Shown here one piece after another: positions 1-10,900 of a stretch of 64,000 nt of DNA (its first letter is position 1; each line of letters starts with the position of its first letter). This DNA is from Strix aluco (lineage: Eukaryota > Chordata > Aves > Strigiformes > Strigidae). Location of the stretch: the NCBI RefSeq assembly GCF_031877795.1, contig NC_133939.1, forward strand, positions 6,925,698 to 6,989,697. Direction: 5' to 3'. The position numbers were made by a program, and so were the translations under genes. The notes beneath the pieces are model-generated. The model searched no databases, was not told where the DNA came from, and saw only the letters and a list, made by a program, of their open reading frames with translations.

Positions 1-595
1 TTTTCCTGGGATTACTTTGGTTATCATTTTCTTTCCTGTCTTCGTATGACAAGTCTTTGTCCACGGCCAGTGATCTGAAGTTGCTTTAGTCTGTCGTAGC
101 ATTTTAATAGAGCTGAGAGCTTTCCTTAGGGAAGCATGCAACTCTTTTCCATAGGAGTATTTCAGGTCCAGAAACAGTCCTATTTTAGACCTCAGAGCAG
201 GTGCTCAAAAGCTTGTTTACAAAGGAGGGGGTGTCCGGGATGTTGGTCTGGGATGGATTTTTTTGGGTGCCTCTCCAGAGAAGCTGTATGGGCACAGCAG
301 CTGTTTCCACATCCCTTCCATGACCGTCCATGCCTAAGGCTGCCACCACTTTCGGACAAGGCAGCAGCATTCAGGCTGGGAATGCCAGGCTGGCGAATCC
401 TACCGGTAATTTCTGGATAGTAAGGGGCTTTATTCCGTGCTGCCCTGCTGGGTGCAGGAAGCCTGGAATTTGAGGATTGGACTTGCCAGTTGGCCTTCTG
501 GCATCCTGTGATTCCTCCATCCTTTGAGAGCCAAGTCCTGTCAGTCAGCTTGGAGAGAAATTGCTTTGCACCACAGTGCTGGTAATGGAGAAGCA
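1..595. other. Upstream flank, no gene seen
   Basis: Only short chance reading frames with no recognisable domain or splice structure. It lies upstream of the KLHL24 promoter and next to a CR1 fragment. I see no promoter, RNA gene or conserved coding signal here. Confidence 0.5.
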
Positions 596-847
596 ACTTC
601 ATTTAGACTAGATATAAGGAAGAAATTCTTCCCTGTGGGGGTGGTGAGACACTGGCACAGGTTGCCCAGAGAAGCTGTGGCTGCCCCCTCCCTGGCAGTG
701 TTCAAGGCCAGGTTGGACGGGGCTTTGAGCAACCTGGGCTAGTGGAAGGTGTCCCTGCCCATGGCAGGGGGCCATGGCAGGGGGGTTGGGACTGGATGAT
801 CTTTAAGGTCCCTTCCAACCCAAGCCGTTCTATGATTCTGTGATTCC
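596..847 (+). mobile_element. CR1 LINE 3'-end fragment
   Basis: This is a 5'-truncated copy of the chicken-repeat-1 non-LTR retrotransposon. It carries the typical 3' segment (AGGAAGAAATTCTTCCCTGT, CAGGTTGCCCAGAGAAGCTG, AAGGTCCCTTCCAACCCAA) and ends in the ATTCTRTG-type terminal repeats at about 829-846, which fixes the + orientation. CR1 copies are normally truncated at the 5' end and lack a poly(A) tail, as here. A 13-bp tandem duplication (CCATGGCAGGGGG) at 759-784 lies inside it. It encodes nothing functional. The left edge is approximate. Confidence 0.93.
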
Positions 848-3800
848 ATGCATCTTAGAAAGCAGGTGCTGTGCCACTCAGCACATCTGGCTGCAAGCAG
901 AGGAAGAAATCTCCCAGTGAACTAACTCTTCCTGGACTAACTTTACCTGATGAAGCTTTGTTGATGACCAAAGTGAAGGGGTAGCCAAAATTACAAGATG
1001 GCAAAAATCATCTAGAGATTTGCCCAAGCATCAACCCTAAGGCACAGCAGCAGCACACCAGTGTGAGGACCTCCTCGGCATGCAGGATGGTTGGTCCTGC
1101 AGCTGGAAGCTTGCTGTCCCACAGTCACTATTAGGAGTAGCAAGGGTCCAAGCTAACCAATTTGTAAACTTAGGATCAATTCCTCAGCCTATTGCCAGAG
1201 GGGTGTGTACTGCACCAGAAGTAGCTGGTGGCATGGATCTGCAAGTGTGGAAGTCATTGGTAGCTTTGCAAGTCTGAGATTCCCAAATCTTGGAGAGTGG
1301 CATGCACATGCCAGTTCAAAATCATGTTTATTTGAAACCTGCCTTGTTTTCTGCTTCACTTGCAGACAAAGCTTTTCACAGTCACTTGGGTTGGAGAAAG
1401 GATTTATTTAACTTGTGAAACGCCTGAAGGTCTTGGAGATGAAGGGTGCAATGCTCCTGCCTGTTAATTGTTCCTGGCATTGGCAAACGGTTTGAGGAGA
1501 GAGCTATTAAGCGTGGCTGAAGGGCAGAGCTGGAGTTCTGCAGTAGGGTGCTCTGCAGCAGCATGGCACGAAGGCAAGGCCTGTGGTGGAGGGATGTGTG
1601 GAAAAATACTGTTGTGAGAAAATACTTAATGTGAACAATTGTGGGGCTGTGGTTGGGCTTGAGGTTATGGGGCTGGGTGGGAACATGGCGATAACGGCAC
1701 ATCAGCTCGGGGAACTGTTTGTGCAGGTACCTACCTCGCTTTTGCTAGGCTAGTGATTGCATGTGCCATCTGTCTGCCATTCTGCAACAACAACTCCCTT
1801 CAAGTCTTCGCCTGTGTGGCCAACAAGAGCTCAAACAACTTTTATTTCTTTGCTTCTTATTTCTTCCTGAAGAGAAGAACCAGACAAACATTGGCAGACT
1901 CTGTCTCTATCACCCTCGGTTAGGCACTGGTTTCATGGTGTCTCAATGCTCTAAGTGCTGAAAAAAAAAAATAGTTCAGTGTTTATAGCAGCAGTGATGC
2001 AATGTTCATTCTTCTCAGCTCTGCAGTTCCACTCCCATAGTCATTTCCCAGGCTTGGGAGATGGGAGATACTGGGCAGAAAAATTATGGCAGAAAAAACA
2101 TGCTTTCTGCGCATGAGCACTACTGGCATGGGCCTTGTTTTGAGGTGCTTACAGTGGTAAATGGCTACTGGGATGAGTGGGAAGGGGGGATTTGCATGGG
2201 CTAGGAACATGGGCTGGTCAAGTAAGGTCCGGGGTCTACAGGGGGATATGCAATACTAATTGCAGGACTGAATTAGTAAATATGTTATTGATGTTTTGCC
2301 AGGTGGCTTTTGTGTGTAAATCAAGTACACACTCTCTGTAACCCCGGTGTCTCCCCAGCTGAGCGTGCAGGCGGTGGGATGGCACCCAGGCTCGCCACTG
2401 GGTGTATGGGGATGAGCACGGCGCTTGGCTGTAGAAGATGCCTCATTTCATTCCCTGTGCCCAGGCCTGCACTCATCCTGCTGCCTCAGTGCTGCAGCCA
2501 GACACCCAGGGAAGCAGCGTCAGCCTGAGCAAAGGGTTAGGGTGTGCAGCATGCGGGGCCAGACGAAAGGGGGATCCACAGATTCAGCCAGGAGGCAGTG
2601 AAAATGGAAAAGATGAATGAGAGGTGTCTGGGGAGAGGGAGTTCTGGTTTGCCAGGGCCCTTTGTTATGCAAGCGCCAGCGCAGCAATCTGTGTTGCAGA
2701 TGACATTGCCTGGTGCTGCTGCCACTCCAAACAGGTGATGGGAAGAGGAGAGGCTGAAAGGGACCTGTCCTGGAAAAGTGCCTTCCACCCTAAATGCTTG
2801 TACCTGATGAGTATCCCAGCAGACCAGCTCAAGTCAATGTGACCCACAGGGATTTTGGCAGGATGATGGTGAAAGTCTGTTCAAAGTCAAGGGAAATATT
2901 TTAGCAAGTTTTGGTGCGTTCTCTGTATTTCTTTGAGAGGTCTTCTATCACGTGAAGAGACTTTGCTGCACTTGCATCCTCATCTAAATCCAGCCTCTTC
3001 TATTTAATGCTATTTCCATACACCTCTTCCTTTTCACTTACTGCACCATAGTGCTTTTTCCTGGCATACTCAAAAGGCAAATTCCTCGATAGTTACTGAA
3101 CTCACTCTTGTGCTCTTCCTCATAAATTTCTATTAACGTCACCTTTCCTTTTGCTCAGTACCGACTACTGTTTGTAGTCCTGCTGAATGGCTTCTGTCAT
3201 TACATTTTGTGCCTACTTGTGTCAGGATCTACAATGATGCTGTCACTCAACACCACCTCTTTCTTTTCCAAGCTTTCTGTCCACTAAAACTTTTTCAAAC
3301 AATGTCAGAATCTGTTGTCCCTCCTTGTGCTGAGAAGTTGTTTCATCTCTGCTCCATTTGTTGCACAGCTCTTCATAACTTTCCTTATGTTGCTTATTCA
3401 TTGTCAGTCATTAGCCTGCACTCATCCTCATCTTAACTCAAAAGTCTAAATTCTCTCTTTTATCCAGTCATACAATTCCCATGTTGCATAATGTTGGTCT
3501 CTTCTCTCTGATCAGCCATCAGGGTAAGAGACACTCACTTAGACTGTCCTCCCCCTTCATATTCTTCTTCAGCTTCCTGCTCTCGGTTGCTGCGGCTCAC
3601 CTTCATCTCTTCCTTCATTCAGCTCCGAGCCCTTCCCCAGACTGGTTAGGATAGGCTTCCACTAGCAGTAAATAGCGACTAAAGGAAATCATGGACTTTC
3701 TTTGGTTTTGTTTTCTGTGTGTATGAACTACTTGAAAACCATCTGTGTTTTGCTTAATTTTAGAAAAATCCGGTAAGGAGTTACAGTGCTCGCCACAGCA

Positions 3801-6079
3801 GAGGAAAATTCTCAGGAGCGTACTGGCACACGACTTCCCAAAATAGTTAATGACTTTATTTGGAGGAATGCACTGACCCGTTTAGGTGGCATTCTGCATG
3901 GCTGAAATGTGTCTGAAAAGTGCCCGACGGTGGTGGTATACAAATTCAACACCACCAGAAAAACACATGAACATCAGTGGATGCATGCCAAAATGTTCAC
4001 ACAGGCTTCTAATTTTAGGTTTTAACCTTTCCAGTGCCCTGAAGATGCCTTCAAAATCTGCAGAACCACTGACCTCTTCAGAAAATATTGGCCTAAATGC
4101 TTTACAAGTACTTTACATTGTTAAAAAAGTATTAATGAAGCTTTATAGAAGTGAGTAATCTTTAATAATTGGCTTCAGCTTCTCAGGCAGCGTGCAACTG
4201 CTTATTTTGAGAGAAATGCTCAGCGCAGCTTGAGAAAGAACAGCCAATCCCCCTGCTAGCAGAGGAATGAAGACCAATAGGATGTAGTAGCAACTCAAGT
4301 ATCCTTAATTTCAGACATCCTTGGTGACGTTGGCTTTCAGAACTGGAAGTGCCTAGATGTGACTGCATGCATACATGTGCACATTATGAAACAATTGGTT
4401 GCTCAATGAGTATTTTTAATTAGTATTTTCCTTTTAAATGCTCCATTTACCCTCTTCACACAAGGTATTTTTGCCACGTGCAGTTTTTATTGGAGTAAAC
4501 ATACTCCTTTCAGATAGCTCCTTCAAGCCAATTCAGAGATATCTTGACCCTCTTTTAAATTTTTCCCTTCCCATGACTCATTCCTTTAATCCCGCTTATG
4601 TTTTCTGAAGTGAACTCTACATAGTCATATTGACCTCAAGAGCTACAGACTCAAAGGACTGGGGCAGACGAGAGGATATATCAGATAAGAGATCTATTTT
4701 AAGCAAAACATTTTTCTTAGGTCATATACTTTTTAGATTTAATGTCTTTGTAAAAAGTAAGGCTTCAGGTTATTAATCTTTTTTTATATTCAGTGGGTGA
4801 AATAAGTTATTACAAAACAACTGTACTATACAAGGTGAACTGCCTGTTGATTTTCTCTTTGCTGTTTATGTTGTTTGGGGTCCTTCTTGCTTTTCCAGCC
4901 AGAGGATGAAAAATTGACTGACCGATCTCACTTCTAATTAAATCTGTTAAGCAGTTCTGAGTTTTAGCTTGGCAGGAAAATGGTTGAAGGTTTCAATTGT
5001 TTAAGATGTTTGTGAAAACAATTTACATAACAAAATCAATTGACATTTTCAGTCTGTTTTCAGAAACTTAGCCTTTTAATTAGTAATTCTAACTGTTCTG
5101 CAAGGCTGCAATTTACCTGACCCCAGGGAAAAGCAGAGCTCATTTAGCCTATGAAAATCTGAGACTGGTTTGCTCCAGAGAGGATCAGTCCTGCAGTCCT
5201 GAGCACATGCTGCTTTTCTAATAGTTCCAGCGAAGGAGCAGCATTAGCTACTGCAAAGAGCACAAGGCTGCGTACGCTTCCCGGGGAGGGCCTAAGGAGT
5301 CAAAAAGAGGAGTATATCCTGAGGTCAGAAGACTGTAGCTTCACTGAAAGGTAAAGATACATTATGCCTGGGATCGATATCTAACATTGAGGAGAGCAAA
5401 GTAAGTGGCAGCTAATAGAAGAATTGATATTTCTTCCTTCCCCTCGGCGGTAAGGGGCAGGAGGGAGAGGTCATCCTTCTAGGAAAGAGAACGCAGCCAG
5501 TTACCTGGGTACATCAGCTCCACAGCATTGCATAAGGCCTCATTTAGTACTTGCTAATGAACTTAATTTAAGCATGTATGTCCCTGCCCTTGCCTTGCTA
5601 CTCTGCTTTATGGACTTGCGAGTTTGCTTATGCTAAAGGGCATAATTTCCATACTCCCAGGCATGTTCCATCAGCCTGTGTTAGAGCATGGGCTGGTGTC
5701 CAAATAGTTTGGATATGAAGTGAATTTGGGCTCCAGGACAGGCTCAGACCTGCTCTTGAAATTGCACGGCGATGACACCAGGGTCCTGCTTTTATATTTG
5801 CAGTTGAGTGGCTGCCACCGCTGTGACCTCCAGCTGCAACAGCAGTGCTCTTCACGGCCCTGCTTAAAACCAGCCTTGGCTTTCTCCCGTTAGCAGGGAA
5901 AGGGGCACCCCTTTGTGCTACAGTTGAGCTGGGACTGGGGAAAAGCTCTGTCAGCTGACAATTCCATATTAATTCGGTGAAGCTGTAACTCAGGTAGACA
6001 AAGATCCCCCTTTGATTGATTTTTGTGCGTATTGGTTTCTATTTTGGTCGTGTAGACTGAAAAACTACAGAGATGGTGT
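848..6079. other. Intergenic region upstream of KLHL24
   Basis: About 5.2 kb with no supported gene. The reading frames are all under about 90 codons, overlap on both strands and show no family resemblance. Composition varies, with a GC-richer patch at about 2310-2840 and AT-rich stretches at 3000-5050. In other amniotes KLHL6 is the neighbour on this side, but I do not recognise any KLHL6 exon here. Confidence 0.55.
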
Positions 6080-6453
6080 TTGCTTTAGCTTGGGAGATGG
6101 CTCCTGTCGGGGGGTTCTGGCCGGGCCCCCCGGGCTGGCACAAGGCACTGTCACCGCGGAAGGCGCCATCCCAAGGCACCGCCTCCAGCCTGGGCACACT
6201 GAGGGTCGGGGTCCGGTCGGGATTACCGGGGCGGGGGGGGTGGTGCCCCCCGGTCCCATCCAAGGGAAGGCGAACGGCAAGAGCTCGCAGTGACAAAAGC
6301 TGCGGCCTTGCCGCGCCGCTGCTGCCGGGGGCTCTCACGGCCCCTCCGCGCCCTTTGGCCGCTTGTCCCCGGTTCCTCCCGGGACGCTGCCGCAGACGGA
6401 GCGCGGCGCGGACCCCAGTTTCGCGGCCGCCGGTCTCCGGGCGGGGCGGCGGG

Positions 6454-6467
6454 ACTACAGCTCCCAG
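6454..6467 (+). promoter_or_regulatory. ZNF143/Staf-type site (SBS)
   Basis: ACTACAGCTCCCAG matches the core ACTACAnnTCCCAG of the promoter element bound by ZNF143/Staf. It lies in the CpG island about 200 bp before a possible first-exon donor at 6668. Motif match only; binding is inferred. Confidence 0.6.
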
Positions 6468-6539
6468 GGCCGCGCCGGGCCCGTGACATCACGCGCGGTG
6501 GCTCGGCGGTCACATGCCCCGCCGGCCCCTTTGTTTTGA

Positions 6540-6668
6540 GCGGCGCTGGCAGCGCGACCGGCGGCGGCGGAGAGGCCCGAGCGCACCGCACCGCTCCGTA
6601 CCCGGCCCGACCCCCGCCCCGGGCGGCAGCTCCCGCGGGGCGCAGCGCGGCGGGGCCCGTTCCCGGCT
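6540..6668 (+). other. KLHL24: Candidate untranslated first exon A of KLHL24
   Basis: A possible first exon ending at the donor GGCT/GTGAGT (GT at 6669-6670), downstream of the ZNF143-type and CRE-like motifs. The start is a guess because no TSS can be read from the sequence. The alternative is exon B, whose donor fits the consensus better. Both could be used. Confidence 0.35.
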
Positions 6669-6934
6669 GTGAGTGCGGGCCGGCGCGGGGGCGCGGGGCG
6701 CGGGCGGCGGCGGCGCCCCCGCGACGGTCCGGGAGCCCCCGGGGAGGGCGCGGGGCCCCGCCGAGGCGCGGCGGTGGCGGTGGCGGGGCCGGGGCGCGGG
6801 GCCGGCCGGGACCGTTAGCCGCCGCGCTGTGAGGCAGCGCGTCCCTGGCCCTGCCGGCAGCGCGGGGCGACCGCCGCGGCGGTGCCATGGCGGGCAAGGG
6901 CCGGCGGCGGCGCCGGTGCCCCGGGACCTCTCGG

Positions 6935-6963
6935 CTGTGTGTGTCGTGTGTGTGTGTGTGTGT
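6935..6963 (+). repeat. (TG)n microsatellite
   Basis: An interrupted TG dinucleotide run inside the CpG island. It is the only low-GC simple repeat there and separates the two candidate first exons. Confidence 0.9.
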
Positions 6964-7169
6964 CCCCTCGCCCCCCCGCTCCGGCACTGAGTGCGGGCAG
7001 CGGGGCCCAGCGGACGGTGCGGTGCGGCGCGCCCGGCCCGGCCGGCGGAGCGGGGCTGGGGGGGTGCCTGGTGCCCCCGGTCCCCCCGCGGCGGTTTCGT
7101 AACGCGGGGCTGCTCCGTGCCCCCCGGGCGGCGGCGGCAGCGGCGGCGGCGGGGGGCCCGCGGCCGCGG

Positions 7170-7224
7170 ATTGGGCGGGCGGGCGGGGAGGCGGGGCCGA
7201 GGCGCGGGGCGGCGCGGGGATTGG
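7170..7224 (-). promoter_or_regulatory. Two inverted CCAAT boxes
   Basis: ATTGG occurs at 7170-7174 and 7220-7224, each followed by GGGC. Paired CCAAT boxes (NF-Y sites) about 50 bp apart next to GC boxes are a common TATA-less promoter layout. They sit 50-100 bp before the strong donor at 7271, which suits a start site near 7230-7260. Confidence 0.55.
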
Positions 7225-7271
7225 GCAGGCAGCGGGGGGGGGGGCTGTCGCCAAGACGGCTCGGGGTGAAG
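7200..7271 (+). other. KLHL24: Candidate untranslated first exon B of KLHL24
   Basis: Ends at a near-consensus donor GAAG/GTGAGC (GT at 7272-7273), just downstream of two inverted CCAAT boxes. It would join the acceptor at 12953. The 5' edge is approximate. Confidence 0.4.
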
Positions 7272-7329
7272 GTGAGCTGGAGGGCGCGCGTGCGCGCGGC
7301 GGCCCCGGCCCGGGAGACGGTGGCGGCAC

Positions 7330-7341
7330 TGCGCATGCGCG
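7330..7341 (+). promoter_or_regulatory. NRF1 palindrome
   Basis: TGCGCATGCGCG contains the full palindromic NRF1 consensus (GCGCATGCGC). It lies about 60 bp after the candidate exon B donor, inside the CpG island. NRF1 sites are typical of housekeeping CpG promoters. The motif is exact; occupancy is inferred. Confidence 0.7.
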
Positions 7342-7903
7342 CCGGGGCACGGCGGGGGGGGGCTGCGACCCGGAGGCCGTTGGCTGTGAGGGGGGGGCGG
7401 CGGGGGAGCCGCGTCCTGGGCTTAGCCTCGCGGGCGCAGGGCGCCCGGGTTCTCCCGGCGGCTGTGGGGCCGGCCCGCTGCGGCACCGCGGTTAACCCCC
7501 GCCTCGCCGGCGCCCGCGGCGTGGGGCCCGCGCGGTTGTGCCCCGCGTTTGGCGGCGCTGGGTACAGGTGGTTCCCGCGGGCTGGGGGCCGCGTCCTGCC
7601 AGGCGCTGCCATTTTGTGCTGCTGCAGCCGCCTCCAGCCCCGCCAGTAAACAACGGGCGAGCGGCCCGTGGGCGTCCCCTCAGCGCCGGCCTTGTCCTTC
7701 ACCCCTCGAGTCTGCTGGGTTGGCGCTGGGGCTCGTGTTTTTGGTTCTGTTTGTTTGGGTTTGTTTTTTTTTTTTAGTTTGGATGACGCTCTGTTTCCTT
7801 ATATAGCAAAAAGGGGTGGCAACAACTTCGGAATGTTTTGGCCTTGAACGGTGCCTGTGTTCGGTCGCCCCCGGGCCAGGGGCACGGAGGGGGCCGGTCA
7901 CTC

Positions 7904-7927
7904 TGTGTATGTGTGTGTGTGTGTGTG
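7904..7927 (+). repeat. (TG)n microsatellite
   Basis: A TG dinucleotide run, broken once by TA near its start, in the first intron of KLHL24. Confidence 0.9.
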
Positions 7928-10900
7928 CGGACATTAAGGACATCCTCCGATTTCTTAAAATTTTCCTGGCTGGGGTTTGTTTTGCGTGTTTCGCGTTGCC
8001 TTGCTCTGTAGGATTCTCGGTAACGCCCACGGTTTCAGATGTAAGTCTTTATGTATTAGTCCAATTTTCACATCGTTACATACTTAAAATTCCTGTTCCT
8101 TTCGGTAAAAGTAATCTCCCTGGGTATCGGCCCGGCTGTCTCTGCCTGTGTGATCGCAGCGATTTGTTTCTTAGTTTCAAATTTAACAGGCAGTTGGCTG
8201 AAGCCCCTGGAAGCCCTTGAAACGCCTAATCTGGATGTGTGCAATGACCGGGGCTTTCGTTCGGGTTTTTTAAAGCAAAATCTGAATATATGTAAAAATA
8301 ATAGTGAAACCAAGGTGGAAGAATGTTTTTTTCAGTCTCTTCCCCATAGGTTAATGATAGTATGCAGTGCTGCCTTTTTTTTTCCTCCCCTTTCCCTCCC
8401 CAGTGGGTGTGTGCCCTTTCAGGTGACTTTTTCACTTACAAAAAGGTTACCTAAAGACTTCTGCACAGTTTAAAGGTGTTCATTTTCGCTGCTTTGTTAC
8501 TTAATAATCACGAGTCTCATGTCCAAATCAGTTCCTGTTTTTGCAGGGTGATTTTTGAGGGCACTTAGGGCTTTTTGTATGTGTCATCACCTTGATTGCT
8601 ATTGAATTTTAGCATTCAGAGTATTTTTTTTATCAAAATAGTGTCTTATTAGAATAAAAAACTTTTTCTACAGTGTACCTAACTCCTTACCATGTCGATC
8701 AGCTTGTTCACTTTGAGTACATGTTTATTAGTTCTTCAGTAGTATTAAAAACTTCATCTTAAAGGCATTCAAAACGTCAATTTCTACCATAAAACAAGAA
8801 GAATTTATTGGTTTTTTTTAAAAAATCCTTTAAAATCATCAACTTTTTTGGTCTTTTTTTGTATCACAAGGAAAAGAAGTGCTGTGTTTGTTTTTTGGTG
8901 GAGGGAAAGGTTATGCTTTTCGTTTTTTTCCTCTTCCTTCCTTTAAAAGAAAAAAACTAGAGTGGTTTGTGGTTTAGCCAGTGTGTTGCAGTAGGTACAA
9001 CGGGGAGTTTGTTTTCTCTGACTCCTGTGGTAACCAGACATCTGAGGTGAAGCACATCTGCAAATCATGTTATCTGAACTCACAAACAACTAGAATTGGC
9101 CAAACCCGAGTTACAGTTCCCATGCTTCAGAACTAAAATACCATTTATTTTATTAAGCTTGGTTGCATTACCTCGGGGGTGCTGTTACTAATACCGCAGC
9201 AGGTAATAGTAGATGTGACGCGTCTGGGAGCTGGAGCCACACAGGCGGTGTGTGGGCTGTGCTGGGGCTGTGCTGGGGGCTCCTGCCCTTCCCCAGGGCA
9301 GCCGACGTGGTTCCAGCGCCTCTGTTTCTCCCTTCACAGACGGTCACTGGTCCGGCCACGCCACGCGAGTGCTGGTGCTGACGTGAGGCAGCGGCGGTGG
9401 GCAGGGGCGCAGGGTGGAAGCCACCTCCACGGGCAGCGGCAGACGGAAGCCCAGCTCAGCTTCAGGTACACTTTCTTGAAACTACAGCCCGAGGGTGAGC
9501 TTGGAAGGTAGAGCTGGGGCACACCTGATGACTAGGTGTTACCGAAGGGCCTCGCCCCGACCCTGGCTGCATGCTTCCTCTGCTGCTTTCTTCAGTTCTG
9601 CTAACGGACCGAAGGAGTTCTGTGACACAGAAGTGACAGAAAACAGCTCTGCCGGAAGGCTGCTAGCTGTTGCCAGAGCTGCAGATGAAGGGAGAGCGCT
9701 AAAATACACGAGGATGTTGCAGTGAAGGAAGGAGTAGTCTAGTGCAGCATAAAAGTAATTTATAGGAGGATTTACTGATAGAAGATGTCAGGGCAAATAT
9801 TTTGTAGACCTCATTTACTGGCCTCTGATTTGGGCTCTTAGATTATTTCTGAGGAATGTCTTGTATAGACAAGATTAAGGAAATAGAGGAACCTGATCTT
9901 CTGGTGAACCCACCTTAATTAAGAGATGTGCAGGTAACATCTGTGTTGGAGCTGTGTCTGTATTTGTAAAGCATTTTTAAAACCTGTTGAAAGAAAGTGT
10001 GATTTTTTTTTTTTTCCTTTCCAGTTTTTTGAATGGGTAAACTGGTTTGCTTAAGGTCCGTCCTTGTTGACCCTTGCTCAGACAAGCGATCCAATGTGTT
10101 TTGTATTTTTTTATACAATAATTTCTAATAGTGCCTTTGGGAAAAAATTATTTTGTTTTTCTTTTGCTTCATTTAAACTTCATGAAGAGATCTCAGTGTT
10201 AAATTCTCTAAATGGTTGGTGTTTTGTAATGCAGAGTCTGTAGGCGTGTGTAAGTACATATGCAGAAAGTGCAGACAGGTGTATCCTCTTGTGTTTCCCT
10301 CCTTTGTGCACTCAGCAGCTCAGCTTCAGGCACAGACTCCCCTCTGCCTTTCCAGCTTTGGGGCTGAAACATGGGGCAGGCAGGTGGAAGTGGTGGCATT
10401 TTAAAACTGCCAGAGCGAGATTTGCAAGAAGGCCATGTGTATGTCTGATAGAGCTGAACATGTGATAGTGTTACTGATAGTCTTACAAAATTAGTTTGCT
10501 TAAGCAAACCTACAGAAATGATTAACTGGATAAAATTGAAGCATAATATATTCAAAAACAGTAATTTCTGCAACGGAATGTAATTATTCTTCCGTTCTGT
10601 TCTCTTATGTGTGAATTTACAGTGTTTATCCCCTTGATTAGTTTTTGCTCCGTGGATTTTTTTTTTGGTCTCCTATTTCTTTAAACCACTGGGACACTAA
10701 AAAAGAATAAAATCATTTGCTGACCACTAATTTCGTGTTGTTCCAGCATAAAGAAGACATTGCTTCCTTCAGTGAGCAGTCTTAACCCAGAGTCCTTATT
10801 TCCATTTATTGGTGATTGCATAATATAGTGTTGGTTTAACTTCACACATAATGAGAAAGATTTAATCTTGAAGCTTTTTGTACTTAGTTGCTGTGTTTTG

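Larger units (their letters stand above)
6080..7700 (+). promoter_or_regulatory. KLHL24: CpG-island promoter of KLHL24
   Basis: The sequence switches abruptly to very GC- and CpG-rich DNA with many GGGCGG (SP1-type) boxes, and the CpG density fades after about 7700. It lies about 6 kb upstream of the first KLHL24 coding exon, on the same strand, and no other gene start fits. Visible motifs are a ZNF143-type site at 6454, a CRE-like TGACATCA at 6484-6491, inverted CCAAT boxes at 7170 and 7220, and an NRF1 palindrome at 7330. There is no TATA box, so dispersed initiation is expected. Long open frames on both strands in this interval are a by-product of GC richness. Confidence 0.85.

Noticed and set aside
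3886-4158. 90-codon + strand frame in the upstream flank
   Set aside because: No domain, no splice sites and no similarity that I recognise; likely chance in AT-rich DNA.
6223-7702. Long - strand open frames (375 and 295 codons) over the KLHL24 promoter
   Set aside because: GC-rich low-complexity translations with no domain, overlapping open frames on both strands; artefacts of composition.
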